From Trichobilharzia szidati (taxonomy: Eukaryota > Platyhelminthes > Trematoda > Strigeidida > Schistosomatidae), in assembly GCA_944472155.2 (NCBI GenBank), contig OX235279.1, positions 177,361,868-177,425,867 on the forward strand: DNA of 64,000 nucleotides, written 5' to 3'. Below are positions 32,570 to 44,750 of the stretch, in pieces. Numbering within the stretch: the first letter of the stretch is position 1; each line of letters opens with the position of its first letter. Under the pieces are notes generated by a model. That model did no database searches and was not told where the DNA came from. It saw nothing but the letters and a program-made list of their open reading frames with translations. The position numbers were made by a program, and so were the translations under genes.

Positions 32570-32610
32570 AAGCCGGAAGAGGAATTTATCGAAAAGAATA
32601 TTCTTTGCTC
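32570..32610 (+). ncRNA. Hammerhead-like motif in PLE terminal palindrome
   Basis: Same layout as 6738-6780: AAGC/GCTC helix I (one mismatch), core CGGAAGA with U4 changed, GAAA, palindromic helix III AAGAATATTCTT. A mirror copy lies on the minus strand at about 32441-32485. Confidence 0.5.
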
Positions 32611-33019
32611 GATTATTTTGTGTTTTATAGATGTCTGAATGAATATTTTTGCTATATCATTTGGAAATGTTTGCCAGATAAGCAGACGTTGTGTGTTTAA
32701 CATGATCAACCTAGAAAATGCATGATCGAATACACTGGAGTTGCTTTCACAAAACTATTTCTTCATGCGATATATTTCCTGTGTACTTGGTTATTTCTTC
32801 ATTTTACATAAACGCACAGACGGTGAATGGAATTTTGCCTAAATGTGAATCACTCAGACGTTCATTCTACACACAAATCAATCCGAAATGGAAAGTTCAC
32901 CCCTCATTTATCCTCTTGTTGTCAGTGTTCGTATCACGGAAGGCATTTGTATTTAGAAAAATGCGTCTACTGTGCTACTATTTCATTCTTCCGTCTTAAC
33001 GGCTGTGACATTAAGTAGG

Positions 33020-34850
33020 TGAAATTTGAAGATAATTTACAACTAAGGGTGTGTAGTTTGGAATTTCTTTCTTCTTCATAGGTGGATCAACACTTTGTAT
33101 AACAACGTGATATGGTTTTTCCTGTCTGGTATGAAGAGAAATTTTACCGGTGAGTTTGTGAAGCTGAATGGATGTAGGTGGTTGGGCAGACTTTCACGTA
33201 TTCCATGGAACCTCCTTATTAAAAGGGTCATTTTCTATGGAGAAGGGTGAATTTTTCGAAGTGTCACGAGGAGTACGTGGAAAACACATCGTCGGTCTAT
33301 CACTATACGTATGCAATTATGAATTGTCTGGCTAGGGTTTGTATTCAGAGCGCTAAGACTCGATGGATGGAAACTGTTAGCTGATACTGTCTAAAACTGC
33401 AGGTGAATTCAGTCCTTGTCTTGTTTCATATTTTCAAAATGCCCATTTATATTCATTCAACAATCCCCTACTTGGTAGATTTTCGCCCGTTAAAGTGAAA
33501 CTGCAACCACTTCACCACGTGATGTGAGGTAATAACAGTCCAGAAACAGAACGAATGAGTTCTTCAAAATATGCTTTGCACAGTATAGGACTCCAGTGGC
33601 ATTAGACTTTGATCAAGTAGCAGAGTTTGTGAGTCGATTAGAAGGCCAGGTTTATTCTTTGTTTTGTATCCGAAAGAGACACAGAAGTCGATATCATCGA
33701 CAAAGGTATGCATAGTAGACAGTAAGAGCAGAATGAATTAAGCATTACTTAGTGACTTCGTCAGTCGCAGATCAACTAATTGCTGGGTCGAATCTCCACT
33801 TGCATGGGGATCATCCACATATTCCTCCACAAGATTTCTTTCAGCGTATCTGGTTTTCCATTATGATTTACGCTTACTATGTGAAAGTCAGACACCATTG
33901 CTCCCCAGTGAACAATGCTCCATATTTACGGAAGCTTTGAGTGAATATAGCAGCCGCATATAGTATTGCATACATATACCGACAATGTGAGAGTCATCAC
34001 CAGAAAATGAACTACGGGACGCTACCCTGAGGATATAAATATACACCGTGCCACCGTGTTTGGAAGTCGACTGCAAACAGTTGTCCCCACCTCTGAACTC
34101 CACCCTCTTTCTTTTGTCTACGGGAGCGTATGCGTATTGGATGGTTGATTGTTGTGGTCCCTTTTCTCTTTTAAAGGCGAAGAAGTCCTTCGAGCTCCAA
34201 TCATTCTTACGTAAAATGGCATCGGAGGCTTCACTGTGTCTGCATCTGCCACTGATCCGGTCAGCAAAAAACAATCACCGAAATAAAAATTAATGTACAG
34301 GCTTGTGTGGCAGGGATCACTGTCCCACTTTGAGCGCTACCAATTTTCTCAATCGGGGGGTGATTATGAAGTATAGATGTTTTGGCATAAAGAGTGTTCT
34401 AGGCCTCTGGTCACCACAGGACCATTTCCTATGGATACATCTGGTACCTAATAATGACACACTAAGCTGAGCTATCCCTGGTGGCCTTGCGCAAACTGAC
34501 TCATTTTCTATTATCTGAAGTATTTCGGACCAATGTTTTGGGACCAGACAAATGCTCTCCTACCCATTTCATCGCATTCCTGAGCCATCGGCAACAATTA
34601 AATAGGAAAGCCATGGAGTGTTTGCACAAACCACGACATCTCGCATTCCAAGCCTTCCCTGTGTTGTGCCTAACACGACATGCGATGGATGAACTTTTTT
34701 GCTCCTGTTTCACTAGAAAGGGTTCTGTAAAGTAAAATCACTTGAACTTTACACTGAGGTGTATAGTTAGATCTGTTGTACCAAGGAAACGAATGACCAC
34801 GTCTTCAAATAAATTATTGTTTATGATACAGATAAGGCACTTAGAATACA
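33020..34850. other. Unassigned sequence, 1.8 kb
   Basis: Overlapping open frames (33888-34274 minus, 34048-34293 plus, 34481-34735 plus) show no recognisable domain. The segment is not shared with other parts of the window. It could be an old unrecognised repeat or non-coding transcript. Confidence 0.4.
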
Positions 34851-35085
34851 GTGCGTCGGTGGCATAGCGGTTTAGACGCTCGCCGACCATGCACATGGTC
34901 CGGGGTTCGATCCCCGGCCGACGCACTCGTTTACCTCGCTAAGCTAGAAATAAAGCTGGTAAAGAGGAAAGGTTGGGCATGAGGCTAGCAACCTTATCCC
35001 GTAAAAATAAACACTGCTACAGAAACTTCAAGCTTCTAGCTTGGAGCCCTATGTTCCACTGGGGAACGTGAAGGAAGAAAAATCT
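34851..35085 (+). mobile_element. tRNA-derived SINE, family 1, intact tRNA-like head
   Basis: A seven-pair end helix (GCGTCGG with CCGACGC), box A TGGCATAGCGGTTTAGACGC, the hairpin GACCATGCACATGGTC where an anticodon arm would be, and T arm CGGGGTTCGATCCCCG. Body and RTE-like tail are complete. Of the family 1 copies this has the best preserved Pol III boxes. Confidence 0.88.
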
Positions 35086-36055
35086 TAGAGTACATCTAAT
35101 AATCACTTTTAAAATAATTTTGTGAAAATTATCTTTCCTCCATACACATCAGTATCAACTGGTTGCTTGTATTGTTTTCGGGTGTATTAAGTCTCCACAA
35201 AAACACGAGGAGACTGTTTGTTAATCAGTTGCAGGGGACAGAATAACCTCTAGCTTGAACAGAATAAGGTTAAAGAAATAATTAATGCATTGTTACAAAT
35301 ATATGTAAAGTTGTCACAAACAAATTAGGTTACATGTCACTTTTATACACACAAATTGGTTTTGATTAACCTGTCCTGTGCCCGTTTTTGATGTTTCTCC
35401 AAAATCTAAATTATTCATGTTTAAACTAGGTGAACCGTGTACTTACTGGTCTTAAAAGGTTCTTCTTCTTTATGAATATTTTATGTGAAAATGTTCATAA
35501 CACGAGCAAACGAGAAATGAAAGGATAAATTTTTACAACATGACAAATCATATTATAAAGTCCTTCAAAGGAAATGTTCTTTATTGATATACATATATAT
35601 TGTGTGAGTAACTTGATATGATTATGAGCAGTAATAATTTGTGCTCGAAACGTCATCAGTTAATGTGACTGTGTGAATTATCAAAATCAAATCTTATCCA
35701 TAATGGGGAAATGTTCTTTCTTTAGGTCATTTATCTAATTGTAATTCGGCTGCATAAACTGATTTTGAGAATAAAGGCTAGGCTAATTAGAAATGATTTA
35801 GGCTGTTTTATTTCGTTGTGTTCAATCGTTCGTCTGGATGGTAAGGCTTAACTTGAGCATGTACTAAGTACACATTTACCTAGTAAATACACAATTAGAA
35901 AACAGAAAGATTGAGCGAAGAAATATTTACTTTTCAATTAGATCCTCTTCTCACTCTGGCTCTACTCTAATATATTCTGTATAGCATTTTTATTACAATA
36001 CACAACAGTTTACCAATCAAGTAGCACTGATATGTTTGTTAACAATAACTAGTCA
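35085..36055. other. Mostly unassigned; PLE terminal remnant
   Basis: At 35600-35715 the segment GTGCTCGAAACGTCATCAG with CTTATCCATAATGG repeats at 48060-48175, and partly at 42180. I read it as a PLE-associated terminal segment. The rest is unrecognised. Confidence 0.45.
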
Positions 36056-36059
36056 CTGT

Positions 36060-36540
36060 CAAAATGTCAATGGGTTGATAATAAACGAAGAAAATAGTAG
36101 AGCCACGAATAAATCATGTTGGATGATGTTCGGAAATACGATGATGAACCTGCCTAATTGTACGACCAATGTAGCTGATTCCGCAGCTGCAGTCAAACTG
36201 GTAAATACCCAATGAAGAGGCAAATTTAGGTAGTTTGTCCTTATTTCTCGAACGTAGAATAGGAGTGGTTGTGAAGAGACAACGTACCTCTGCTGCATAA
36301 CAAGCTCTTTTAACTGCATTCTTCAGGCGCTGTGTTATTATTTCGCTGACGTTGTCACCGAGGAACTGCAATTTTATGAACATTGGTTTTTTCGGAACTG
36401 TCGCAATACTGACTCTCTTTGGTGCTGAATTCATATTTTTCTCAATGAATTTATCTGGGTAACCATTTTTTCTAAGTGATTCTCTAATAATCTTAAGCTC
36501 CTCATTGATATATGGGTGAGACATTTCTGGTTCTGAAAGA
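36060..36540 (-). mobile_element. Penelope-like element fragment, linker and endonuclease start
   Basis: A clean minus frame (36114-36524) runs from the linker (RESLRKNGYPDKFIEKNMNS) through VSEIITQRLKNAVKRACYAA to the endonuclease start IYQFDCSCGISYIGRTIRQV with SEH. It ends by truncation right after the EH motif, so catalytic residues further on are lost. Confidence 0.8.
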
Positions 36541-36770
36541 CGAGTGCCTGATGAAAAGAATTGAATTCATTTCACAGTGTTGGTGTTTCTGTTGCACACA
36601 TTTCTTTTTTGTGTAATCGCCTGCACAGATTACAGCCGTGTTTAGAAACTGTATAACTGATGCGATATGAAACCTATTTAATTCAATAATACATTCTAAG
36701 CATACTCTCATTTTGTTTTATATAAACTAAGCATTCTGAATATAGTTTACTCTGATACTCTTACCGGTAT

Positions 36771-37880
36771 TTTTGGAGTACTACGGAGTACCCCAAATAT
36801 TCATCAACCTCATTCAACAGCTGTACGACAGCGGCACATGTCAAGTGATCCACAATGGAAAACTCAGCGAGGCGTTTCAAATAAACACAGGAGTCAGACA
36901 AGGGTGCTTATTATCACCAATGATATTCCTAATTGTGGTGGACTGGACTGGATTATGCGTCAGACAGTGGGAAACGAGAAGACAGGGATATCCTGGATCG
37001 ACGTGAACAAACCAGAAAACCTGGATTTCGTGCGTGGATGATTTATATTTGATGTCACACAAAATCGAAGACTTACAAGAGAAAACAGACAAACTGGTAG
37101 AAGAGGCTGGCAGCAAAGACAGGACTGACTCCAGGTGAACATAGACAAGACGGAGGCTATGAAAATAACCAACCAACAACAACAACAATAGCAGCAACAT
37201 CCAGCGCCAATCACCATCAACGGGAGGGATTTGAAAGAGGTTACTTCATTCACTTATCGAGGGAGCATTGTCTCAACTACAGGAGGAACGCAGGAGGATG
37301 TCAAATCGAGAATCGGGAAGGCGAGAAACACATTCATCAACCTGAAACCAATCTGGAAATCTTCGTCACTCAGCCTGCATCAACAACAAAATTCGAATTT
37401 TCAATGCAAACGTTAAGTCAATCAGTTCTTCTATACGGATCAGAAACTTGGTGGGTCACAAAGAATATTTTCAACAGCCTGTTGCAGACCTTCATCAACA
37501 TCTGTCTTCGCTGTCTCTATACTGAAGATCAGATGGCCGGGAGGAATCACCAACAAGAAACTATGGGAACAAACAAAACAAGGACCAATCGGCCAACAAA
37601 TATGCAGGAGAGAGTGGAGATGGATCGGACACTAACTAAGGAGGCCGCTGGGTGACATCGCGCGTCAGGCCATCACTTGAGTGGAACCCGAAAGGGAAGC
37701 GGCGAGTTGGACGTCGAAGGGTAACATGGAGGAGATCGTGTGAAGAAGAGGTGAAACAGTATGGACTAACATGGATGCAAGTGAAAAGTACAGCAGAAGA
37801 CAGAAGCAAGTGAAGACGTGCAGTTGAAGCCCTATGTTCCACTGGAAACCCAAGGGAACAATAATAACAATAATAATTTC
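36771..37880 (+). mobile_element. RTE-type LINE, 5'-truncated (subfamily A)
   Basis: Starts in the RT at YYGVPQIFINLIQQLYDSG, then GVRQGCLLSPMIFLIVVDW. Two insertions follow: 5 bp at about 36941-36950 and 4 bp at about 37030, in the catalytic FADD motif. A CAA-repeat linker, SFTYRGSIVSTTGGTQEDV, GSETWWVTKN and the C-terminal basic region come next. The 3' end is TTGAAGCCCTATGTTCCACT, AACCCAAGGGAACAATAATA. It is paired with the inverted copy at 60595-61965. Confidence 0.88.
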
Positions 37881-39230
37881 ATTATACTTTGTCAGTCACT
37901 GTTGTGGTGAAATTTGATGGTTTCAGTTAGGTCAGTGATTAAATTTATCTTTCCTTCTCTCTGTTATTTCACATAGCCTCACAGAATATGTTTACTTTTA
38001 CTCTGTGGATTGTAGTTATAATGTGCTTAGTCGCTTATTATTTCTGTAAATATCTTTTAATTGGGTAGTTTATCTGACTTTCTTGCCTGTGCTTTGCTGT
38101 TCCGATACGGCGGTTCATGTCAATTCTGGGAATAAACCAAGCAGAATTTCGTCAGGTAAAATGACGCTCAACAACTTATTCATTATGATAACATTGACAT
38201 ATCGTTTGGGGGATATTTCGAATCATACATTTACTGCGTGAAAATCTACTTTACGGCTCACGTTCTCGTGTGTTCTCGTTTAAGTAGTGTGGGTTGGGGA
38301 AACAGGTAGCTTTCGTATAATGTTGTTGGTATGTTCAGGCAATATTCGTGGTCAGCGCGTCTGCGTCCTACTCAACGTCTCTCTTTTATTTTTCGAAACA
38401 TCGCATGCTCAAAAAGGCTGTGCAATGAGAGGCACCCCTCCATATAAAAGCGCTTTCTGCATTCCGTGTCAGTTACTTTATGCAACAGCTACTTCTGATT
38501 CGACGTTTCGCCATATCAAAGTGTTACACTCATTTCGTGACATTAGTATCATCTTACTGCCAGTATTTTGTGCATTTCTTTTTGCGGTTGTACTCTCCTC
38601 ATACTGCTACAAACCATTGGTTTTTATTGTCTACTTATCTTTTTCTTATCGCAGATTTCAAGGGTTTCGAATTACCTCTTACAACAGGCATATATATTTT
38701 ATTTTTCCTGAACAAATCCAGCTCACTGAGGTACCATTTGTTGTCTATCAGGATGAATTTCCTCTCGTGTTTTACCTGCAGAAAATAATTATGAATACAG
38801 CTGAAAATGTGACAGTATGATGTTGATATTTCCACTTCACTTCCTCACTTAATGACTTGAAAAGATTATTTGCAGAAATACTTGCCAAAGGATATGCCTG
38901 TAACAGTGAAAAAAAACAACAAAGAAATAGCTAATGCTTCAATCAACACTGTCATCACACTGTCTTGTAGAATATACTGGCAACAGATGCTTGTCTAATT
39001 CTGCCAAGCACAGGTGAAGAATGAGTGTAAATTTCAGCCTAGTGGATGCACTTAAAGATGATTTTTTTAGAAATTTACATAAAAATGACGAATCTAACTT
39101 CGTTGAAGAGTGCATAAAAGGTTTTAGCATAAAATTATAGGAACAAAAAATATTACTTCTTTTTGGTCAATTCAGCTGTAACTGTACAACCATATTTCAG
39201 CTTATAATGGAAATTAGGGACCAGGAATTC
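37880..39230. other. Unassigned; one 177-codon frame
   Basis: The frame at 38287-38820 (plus, 177 codons) is rich in hydrophobic residues with no known motif, and a second frame overlaps it (38480-38788). Without homology I leave it unassigned. Confidence 0.35.
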
Positions 39231-39234
39231 ATAT

Positions 39235-41850
39235 TTTAACCTCGCCTAGTTTACTTCCTCGCTAGTTTTCTAGGCGGTCCCAAGCATGGATAAAGGAGGG
39301 ACGGTTGACAGTAAGGCTAGTGACCCTACACCACAAAATCAATCAGACTGCTGGAAAAACTTCAGCGCACGGAAATATTAAAAAAAACAGAAAATATAAG
39401 GAACAATCTTATTCTTTACTGGAATCGGAGAGGAAAAATGGCACAACGGGCTGGTGAAACCATGCCTTCGGGAAGGCAGTCAGACAGGCAATAGTTCTTC
39501 TATCGATGAAAGCGAAAATACGAATGAGGACGTGGAATGTATGTTTACTGCATGAAGTCGGCTGGGAAGACTGCCCAAGTAGTAAGAGAAATGAGAAGAT
39601 ATGGCACAGAAATGCCCGGGAATCTGCGACAGCAGATGGAAACGACGTGGACTACCGGAAACGTCAACTGGAGAGTCAGTAATCTACTCCGATCTGGTCA
39701 CCCAGACGACAACCACGAGCATATTGAGACAGTGATTGGCTATCGTGATGTTACCAATGACAGCCAAAGCTCTAGTGAAATGAGAACCCATGTTCTCATG
39801 CAGATTATGACAGCAAGATTCAACTCAAAGGGAAGGAAGAAAGGTCACAATTATCCAATGCTACGTACAGTGCTAAAAACAATTCCAGCAAGAGAAGAAG
39901 GAGGATTTTTATAGACAATCACAACTGTAATGTACAAAACCCTAAATGGTGACATCAAAATTCTTATGGACAATATGAATGCCAACCAAACTGGGGGCTG
40001 ATAATACAGTAAAAGAACTTGCCATGGGTCGCGAGGCTCCCAGCGAAATGAGTGATAGCGCGGGACTTAGCAGACTTCTGCACTTACAGTGATTTGGTAA
40101 TCAAAGGTAGTGTGCACAGGCACAAGGATTTGCAAAAGGCAAACCAAAAGCCAGATATATTTCATCTCATTATTGCTCAAGGAAGTGGAAACGCGACCAG
40201 CCCGCTGGACACGAAGTCGAGAAGAGGAGCAGATGTGAGCTCACACCATCATCACGTAGTTCAAGGAACCTTCAAGGTGAAGCTGCAATCCTTCAGAACA
40301 ACTAGAGGCAGGCTATTGTAATCCAAGTTGAACATTCAGAAACTAAAGAACAAAACTACAAGGGATACTGACCTTCACTACAGACCACATCAGATCAGAG
40401 CAAAGTCTGAGACACTATGTGATATCACTGAGGAAGTCTGTGTGAAAGGAAGAACATTGGAGGTGATGTTCAGGGATACGTGTACAGCTGTCTTAGGAAG
40501 AAAGCAGAGACAAAACAAAGAATGGCTCTCAACAGACACCTACTTGGAAGATAACAGAAGAGACGAGAGGAGGATGGTGAAAGAGAAAATGATTCAATGC
40601 AAAGATGGGCAAAAGAAGGGGAAGCTAAGTTCCATGAATACTGCGCTGAATAAAGAAGTGAAGAAGAGTGCTGAGAAGGAGAAAAGACGATTCTACTATA
40701 CACTGGTCAATAACTGAAGCAAAACAAGAAGGCAGGCCACAGGTAAAAGAGACCTCAGTACATTTTATCAGGTAACCAGGTATCCATCTGGAAAGAGGTC
40801 AACACAGATGATGAAGACTATAAAAGATGTTCATTCACACTCGATTACCAAGGAGGAGAAACAAATAAATCAATAGGCTGACCACTTCAAATGAGTCTGA
40901 AATAGACCATTACTTGCAACTCATCCAGAAATACCACCACCAGCAACAGCACGCACAGAACTGCCTGTCAGTGGACATCAATCCTCCAACGAAAGCAGAA
41001 ATTTTGAGTGCGATCAAGCTACTGAGATCCAGCCGGGAAGGCAGCAGGGCCAGATGAACCCCACCCACCTCTGAAACAATGATGATGACAACTGATTACC
41101 ACCAACAGTAACAGCAACAAAAGTCAGCAACAATCACCATCAGAGAGAGAGATTCGACAGAGGTTAATTCCTGCTCTCACTTATCCGCCTAGGAAGCACA
41201 GTTTCAACCACAGGCAGTCAAAATGGATAAGGATGTCAAAGCCAGACAGACAGCCAGAATCAGAGAGGCAGAATACATATGCTTTCATCAACTTGAAACC
41301 AGATTCTAACTTTTCTACACTCCGCATCAGCATCACAAGGAACAAGATTCGGATTCTGTTCAACACAAGTGTGAGGTCAGTCATTGTTTCTTTATGGGTC
41401 AGAAATTTAACCTTGGCCTCATAGGGAGCACTTCCAAGAGGTTGCTGAAGGCTTTCACTAACAGCTACCTTCTATGGCTCCTTACTAATATAAGATTAGA
41501 CAGCCAGCGAGAAGGAATTTGCGACAAGTTACTCTGGGAACGTATCAACCAAGAACCACTTGCTCAGCAAATACATAGGAGAAAATGTAGATGGATTGAG
41601 CATAACGTGAGGAGGCCGTCAGATTAAGTTGCTTTCAATGCATGCATTGCTTTAGTAAATTCCGAATGGGCAGTGAAGAGTAGGTCATCGCGGTGAGGAT
41701 GGCATGGAGGAGATCACGGTAGGAGAAGATGAATCGCGGGACCATTGGAAATCATGGACACAGATGAAGAAGAGAGCAGACAATAGAAGAAAGTGGCGAT
41801 GTGTTGTTGAGGCGCTATGTTCCACTTGGAACCCAATGCATATATATATA
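39235..41850 (+). mobile_element. RTE-type LINE with 5' UTR and endonuclease, RT deleted
   Basis: This is the only copy reaching the 5' end. The 5' leader (39237-39505) is followed by the apurinic-type endonuclease from ATG 39506 (RMRTWNV start, GKTAQVVREMRRYGTEM). The endonuclease later motifs are decayed: MDNMNAN for GDLNA, SSHHHHVV for SDHHLVV. The linker continues (40328-40720). At about 41035-41060 the sequence reads GKAAGPDEP, then jumps to the CAA-repeat linker, so the whole RT palm is deleted. The C-terminal module (41222-41627) and 3' end at about 41835 remain. Confidence 0.85.
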
Positions 41851-41860
41851 TATATAATTC
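41838..41860. repeat. TA microsatellite at LINE 3' end
   Basis: About ten AT units directly after the RTE 3' terminus. Confidence 0.7.
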
Positions 41861-42430
41861 ACATTTGCCTTTCTAAGTAAAACCTAGACACTTAATTTCC
41901 TTAAAACCCTATTAACCAATCTTCAGTAATATAAGACCCTGACAATGTGACATACAAATTATCAAATTATCAACTTCTAAATTCATTTGCAGCCTACACA
42001 GTCCAAGGAAAAATATCGCCTCGGCATCATCTGAAAACCAAGATTATTTAAATTACGATGTGTGATCAAGCCCTTCACTAAGTTAAACCAGTTACACGGT
42101 TGATACTCTCGGTCCACAGTGAGCAAAATAGCTATCCTATGTTTATATATCACCTTCATTTGGATAGATAATACTACTGTAATTCCATAATGGAATTACA
42201 CTCTACCACAGTGCCCAAGTTTTATTCTTATATCAATAATACTACTGTAACAATAGAGGGCAAGACATGGAAGCCAAGGTATATTTTTCATTGGTCAAAC
42301 CTCTGTTTATATGTTTACAGTTTGTATTCTTTAACCAGTCAATGAGCGTGTGATTTTGGTTTACATTAAACAACATGGAATAGAATGTTCAAATACATAC
42401 ATACACTATTCTGTTGCTAATACCGTTTTG
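41860..42430. other. Mostly unassigned; PLE-associated remnant
   Basis: At 42180-42235 a piece with CCATAATGGAATTACACT and ACCACAGTGCCCAAGTTT matches 48155-48215. Otherwise nothing is recognised. Confidence 0.4.
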
Positions 42431-43400
42431 AACTGTGGGAATATGTGAGAATCTTATTCAGACAAAGCAATAAGAAGACGTGATTTGTCTGAATTGTGTA
42501 ATGTATTCGCCCTACACATTTCGAATAATCTGATCACACGCGGAATATATATGAAATTTAATAAAGATTTAAGAGGTGAGAAAATAGACTTGGGTTAAAA
42601 GGACATATTGAAGGTGAAAATAACAATGAAAATCACTAAACCTAATAAGAGAGGTAATAGTACATCTACCCTGGCTGGTATCGAAACAAATTCTACCAAG
42701 GAAGGTTCAGTGTGATGATTAATTGTTGCCTTGATAGCAGAAAGGTGCTTTAAACTTCCTAATTGCCAGCTAGGGCTTCCACAAACTTTAGGATACGCCC
42801 TCCTCCAAACACGTTTGATGGATAGGTTTAAAAGATGTGTTGACGTCAATTTCATGTCCTGTCTCTATAATATGTTTCGCAATAAAGGAGCTAGGTCTCC
42901 TGTTATCACCATTAATGGGTTTTGGGGATTCTGTTAGTTTCTGAAGCCATTTAGGAATATGCTCTGAAGCCCTTACTTGCAGAGATCGATGGGTCCTCCC
43001 CATGTATGCGAGTGTGTCCACACGTACGTTTAAATTGGTAAATACAGTAGGATGTGACATCATTTTTCTCAGGGCTTAGATAGGTATATTGCCTTTACAT
43101 TCCCTATTATTATGATATTGGCTGCATAAAAAGTCTTTTTGACAGCAGCGTTCAGTCTTTGTCTAGTTATCAAGCTGCCTGCTATGATGCCCCATACAGA
43201 GTAGCTTGATGCACACGTTTTTCTTACGGACGAATTGTAGAATGGGTCTTGGTGTTCTGACTACTTTATATCTCCTGATGAACTTGTCCAGATAATTGTT
43301 ATCAACCGGAGTATATGTCAACTTTCTTTCTTCTTCATCAAGTGTATCTTCAGTGCATATTCGTAGGATTTGGAACACACTGTCGGTATCACACTACCAC
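42430..43400 (-). mobile_element. Penelope-like element, linker and endonuclease
   Basis: Minus frames: EERKLTYTPVDNNYLDKFIR (43378 downward, linker), then the endonuclease with DTLAYMGRTHRSLQVRASEH (43010-42950), IAKHIIETGHEIDVNTSFKP, and the 3' region to 42440. YIGRT is mutated to YMGRT, and the frame is shifted between linker and endonuclease. Confidence 0.78.
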
Positions 43401-44340
43401 ACTACTACCCATCTGAACCAATCATTAGTGCAAAGATCTACACTGAGGTGTAACTCATTATTACCCGGAAAGTTTTATGCTTCTTTGTCCTACAGTAATA
43501 ATTACACAAGGCAGAAGCATTTTACCCAACTTTGGTTGGGAAAAATTTACAGAAATTTTGTAAGCAAATGTATGCGTTCTTATTTTGGACTCTTTTACAA
43601 ACAAGTGCTTTTTCATTTAAAACTGAATAATGTTGAAGGATCCTGTCAACGGTGATACCGATTTTGCATAAAGATGAACTAGAACACATTCGTACACAGG
43701 AATATATGTATAAACTTGATGGATTCTACCCATCACAACTCATCTGACCTACACAAGATCCATCATATAATCAGTAAGTAATGTGCAGTGCTTTAATTTT
43801 CCATTGAGATTTCCTCCAGAATCATTCATGTAAAACTTGTGAATTGGGTAAGGAAAACCCGTAATTGTAGCGTATTCTATTTGCGAATTCTGATTGTTCT
43901 CAATAACTGTTCTGTTGATGTCAAGTCTTCCTGCCTTTTCACTTCAAGTTCCAAATCTCTTAGATAGCGTATGCAACTGACTGACTAGTTTATGTGAACG
44001 CGATACGCCTCAAGCATCCATATATCTGTTTTCTTCGGTGAAGGATCCTGACTACACAACAGATACAAAAGCTATTCAGCTTTTGGTTTGATCTAGGCTC
44101 GACAGACATCGCTTTAAAAGAATTAGACGAAATAAAGTTAGCCTCAATAACAGATCTTCATAATCATCTCTATCATGAGCTGCAATCGTGTTGGTTAACT
44201 GGGGAAAATTATGAGCAGTACTAAAAATTCTATTGGGGAATTATTAAGGCAGATGATGAACCCGGAGACAGACTATCAGTTTCGCAGAGTTTTTTTTATT
44301 GAAACAGACTGTTACACATTCGCTTAAAGATCTGGAAACA
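43400..44340. other. Unassigned sequence within PLE cluster
   Basis: No recognisable domain. It separates two minus-strand PLE pieces and may be decayed element sequence. Confidence 0.35.
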
Positions 44341-44342
44341 CA

Positions 44343-44750
44343 TCAACCATCAAGTGACATCATTTTCTTTCCCTTTACATTCAGGCTTTTGGTAGTTTCC
44401 ACAAAGCTAAATACGTCTTTTACACTGAATTTGACTAATTTGCGATGTAATGGCTCTAGTGCCTTTACCAACCACTTTGCTGTAGAATGATAAGGCAATT
44501 GACACATATCTAAGATGGGACGTAGCGGTACTTCCGGCTTGTGGACTTTCGGTAAACCATAAAGTCTTGGTGTGTGCGTACCTGAGGGTTTCAATTCGTC
44601 GAGTGTATCCTTAGGAATCAGATTACTCTCAACTAATGATTTTAGTGTCTTAGCCATTTGGCGTTCGGTTGCCTCAGTTGTGTCTTTACAGCTGCTCAGC
44701 TTTTGAAATTTCGTATGGTCGCTTAGAATGATTACCAAAGATGGCCTCAT
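44343..44750 (-). mobile_element. Penelope-like element fragment, N-terminal part of RT
   Basis: A clean 135-codon minus frame contains LKPSGTHTPRLYGLPKVHKP followed by VPLRPILDMCQLPYHSTAKW, the conserved PLE RT fingers (RLYGLPKVHK). The frame stops before the palm motif A. It abuts a plus-strand endonuclease at 44741, a head-to-head join. Confidence 0.82.

Larger units (their letters stand above)
30965..32930. repeat. Inverted duplicated PLE terminal unit, right copy
   Basis: Reverse complement of 6240-7690, about 24 kb away. A 669-bp RTE insertion (31142-31810) interrupts it. A central palindrome (32441-32610) carries hammerhead-like arms. A stretch matching left positions 7510-7625 is missing. 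Confidence 0.75.

Noticed and set aside
34048..34293. Coding exon pair at 33.9-34.3 kb
   Set aside because: Frames overlap on both strands without domain or splice support.
34851..34925. True tRNA gene
   Set aside because: The end helix, box A and T arm are good, but the anticodon arm is a SINE-specific hairpin and the sequence continues into a SINE body and LINE-like tail. Seven further copies share it.
36877..37253. Leucine/cysteine-rich minus frames at 37 kb
   Set aside because: They are antisense translations of the RTE and its CAA repeat.
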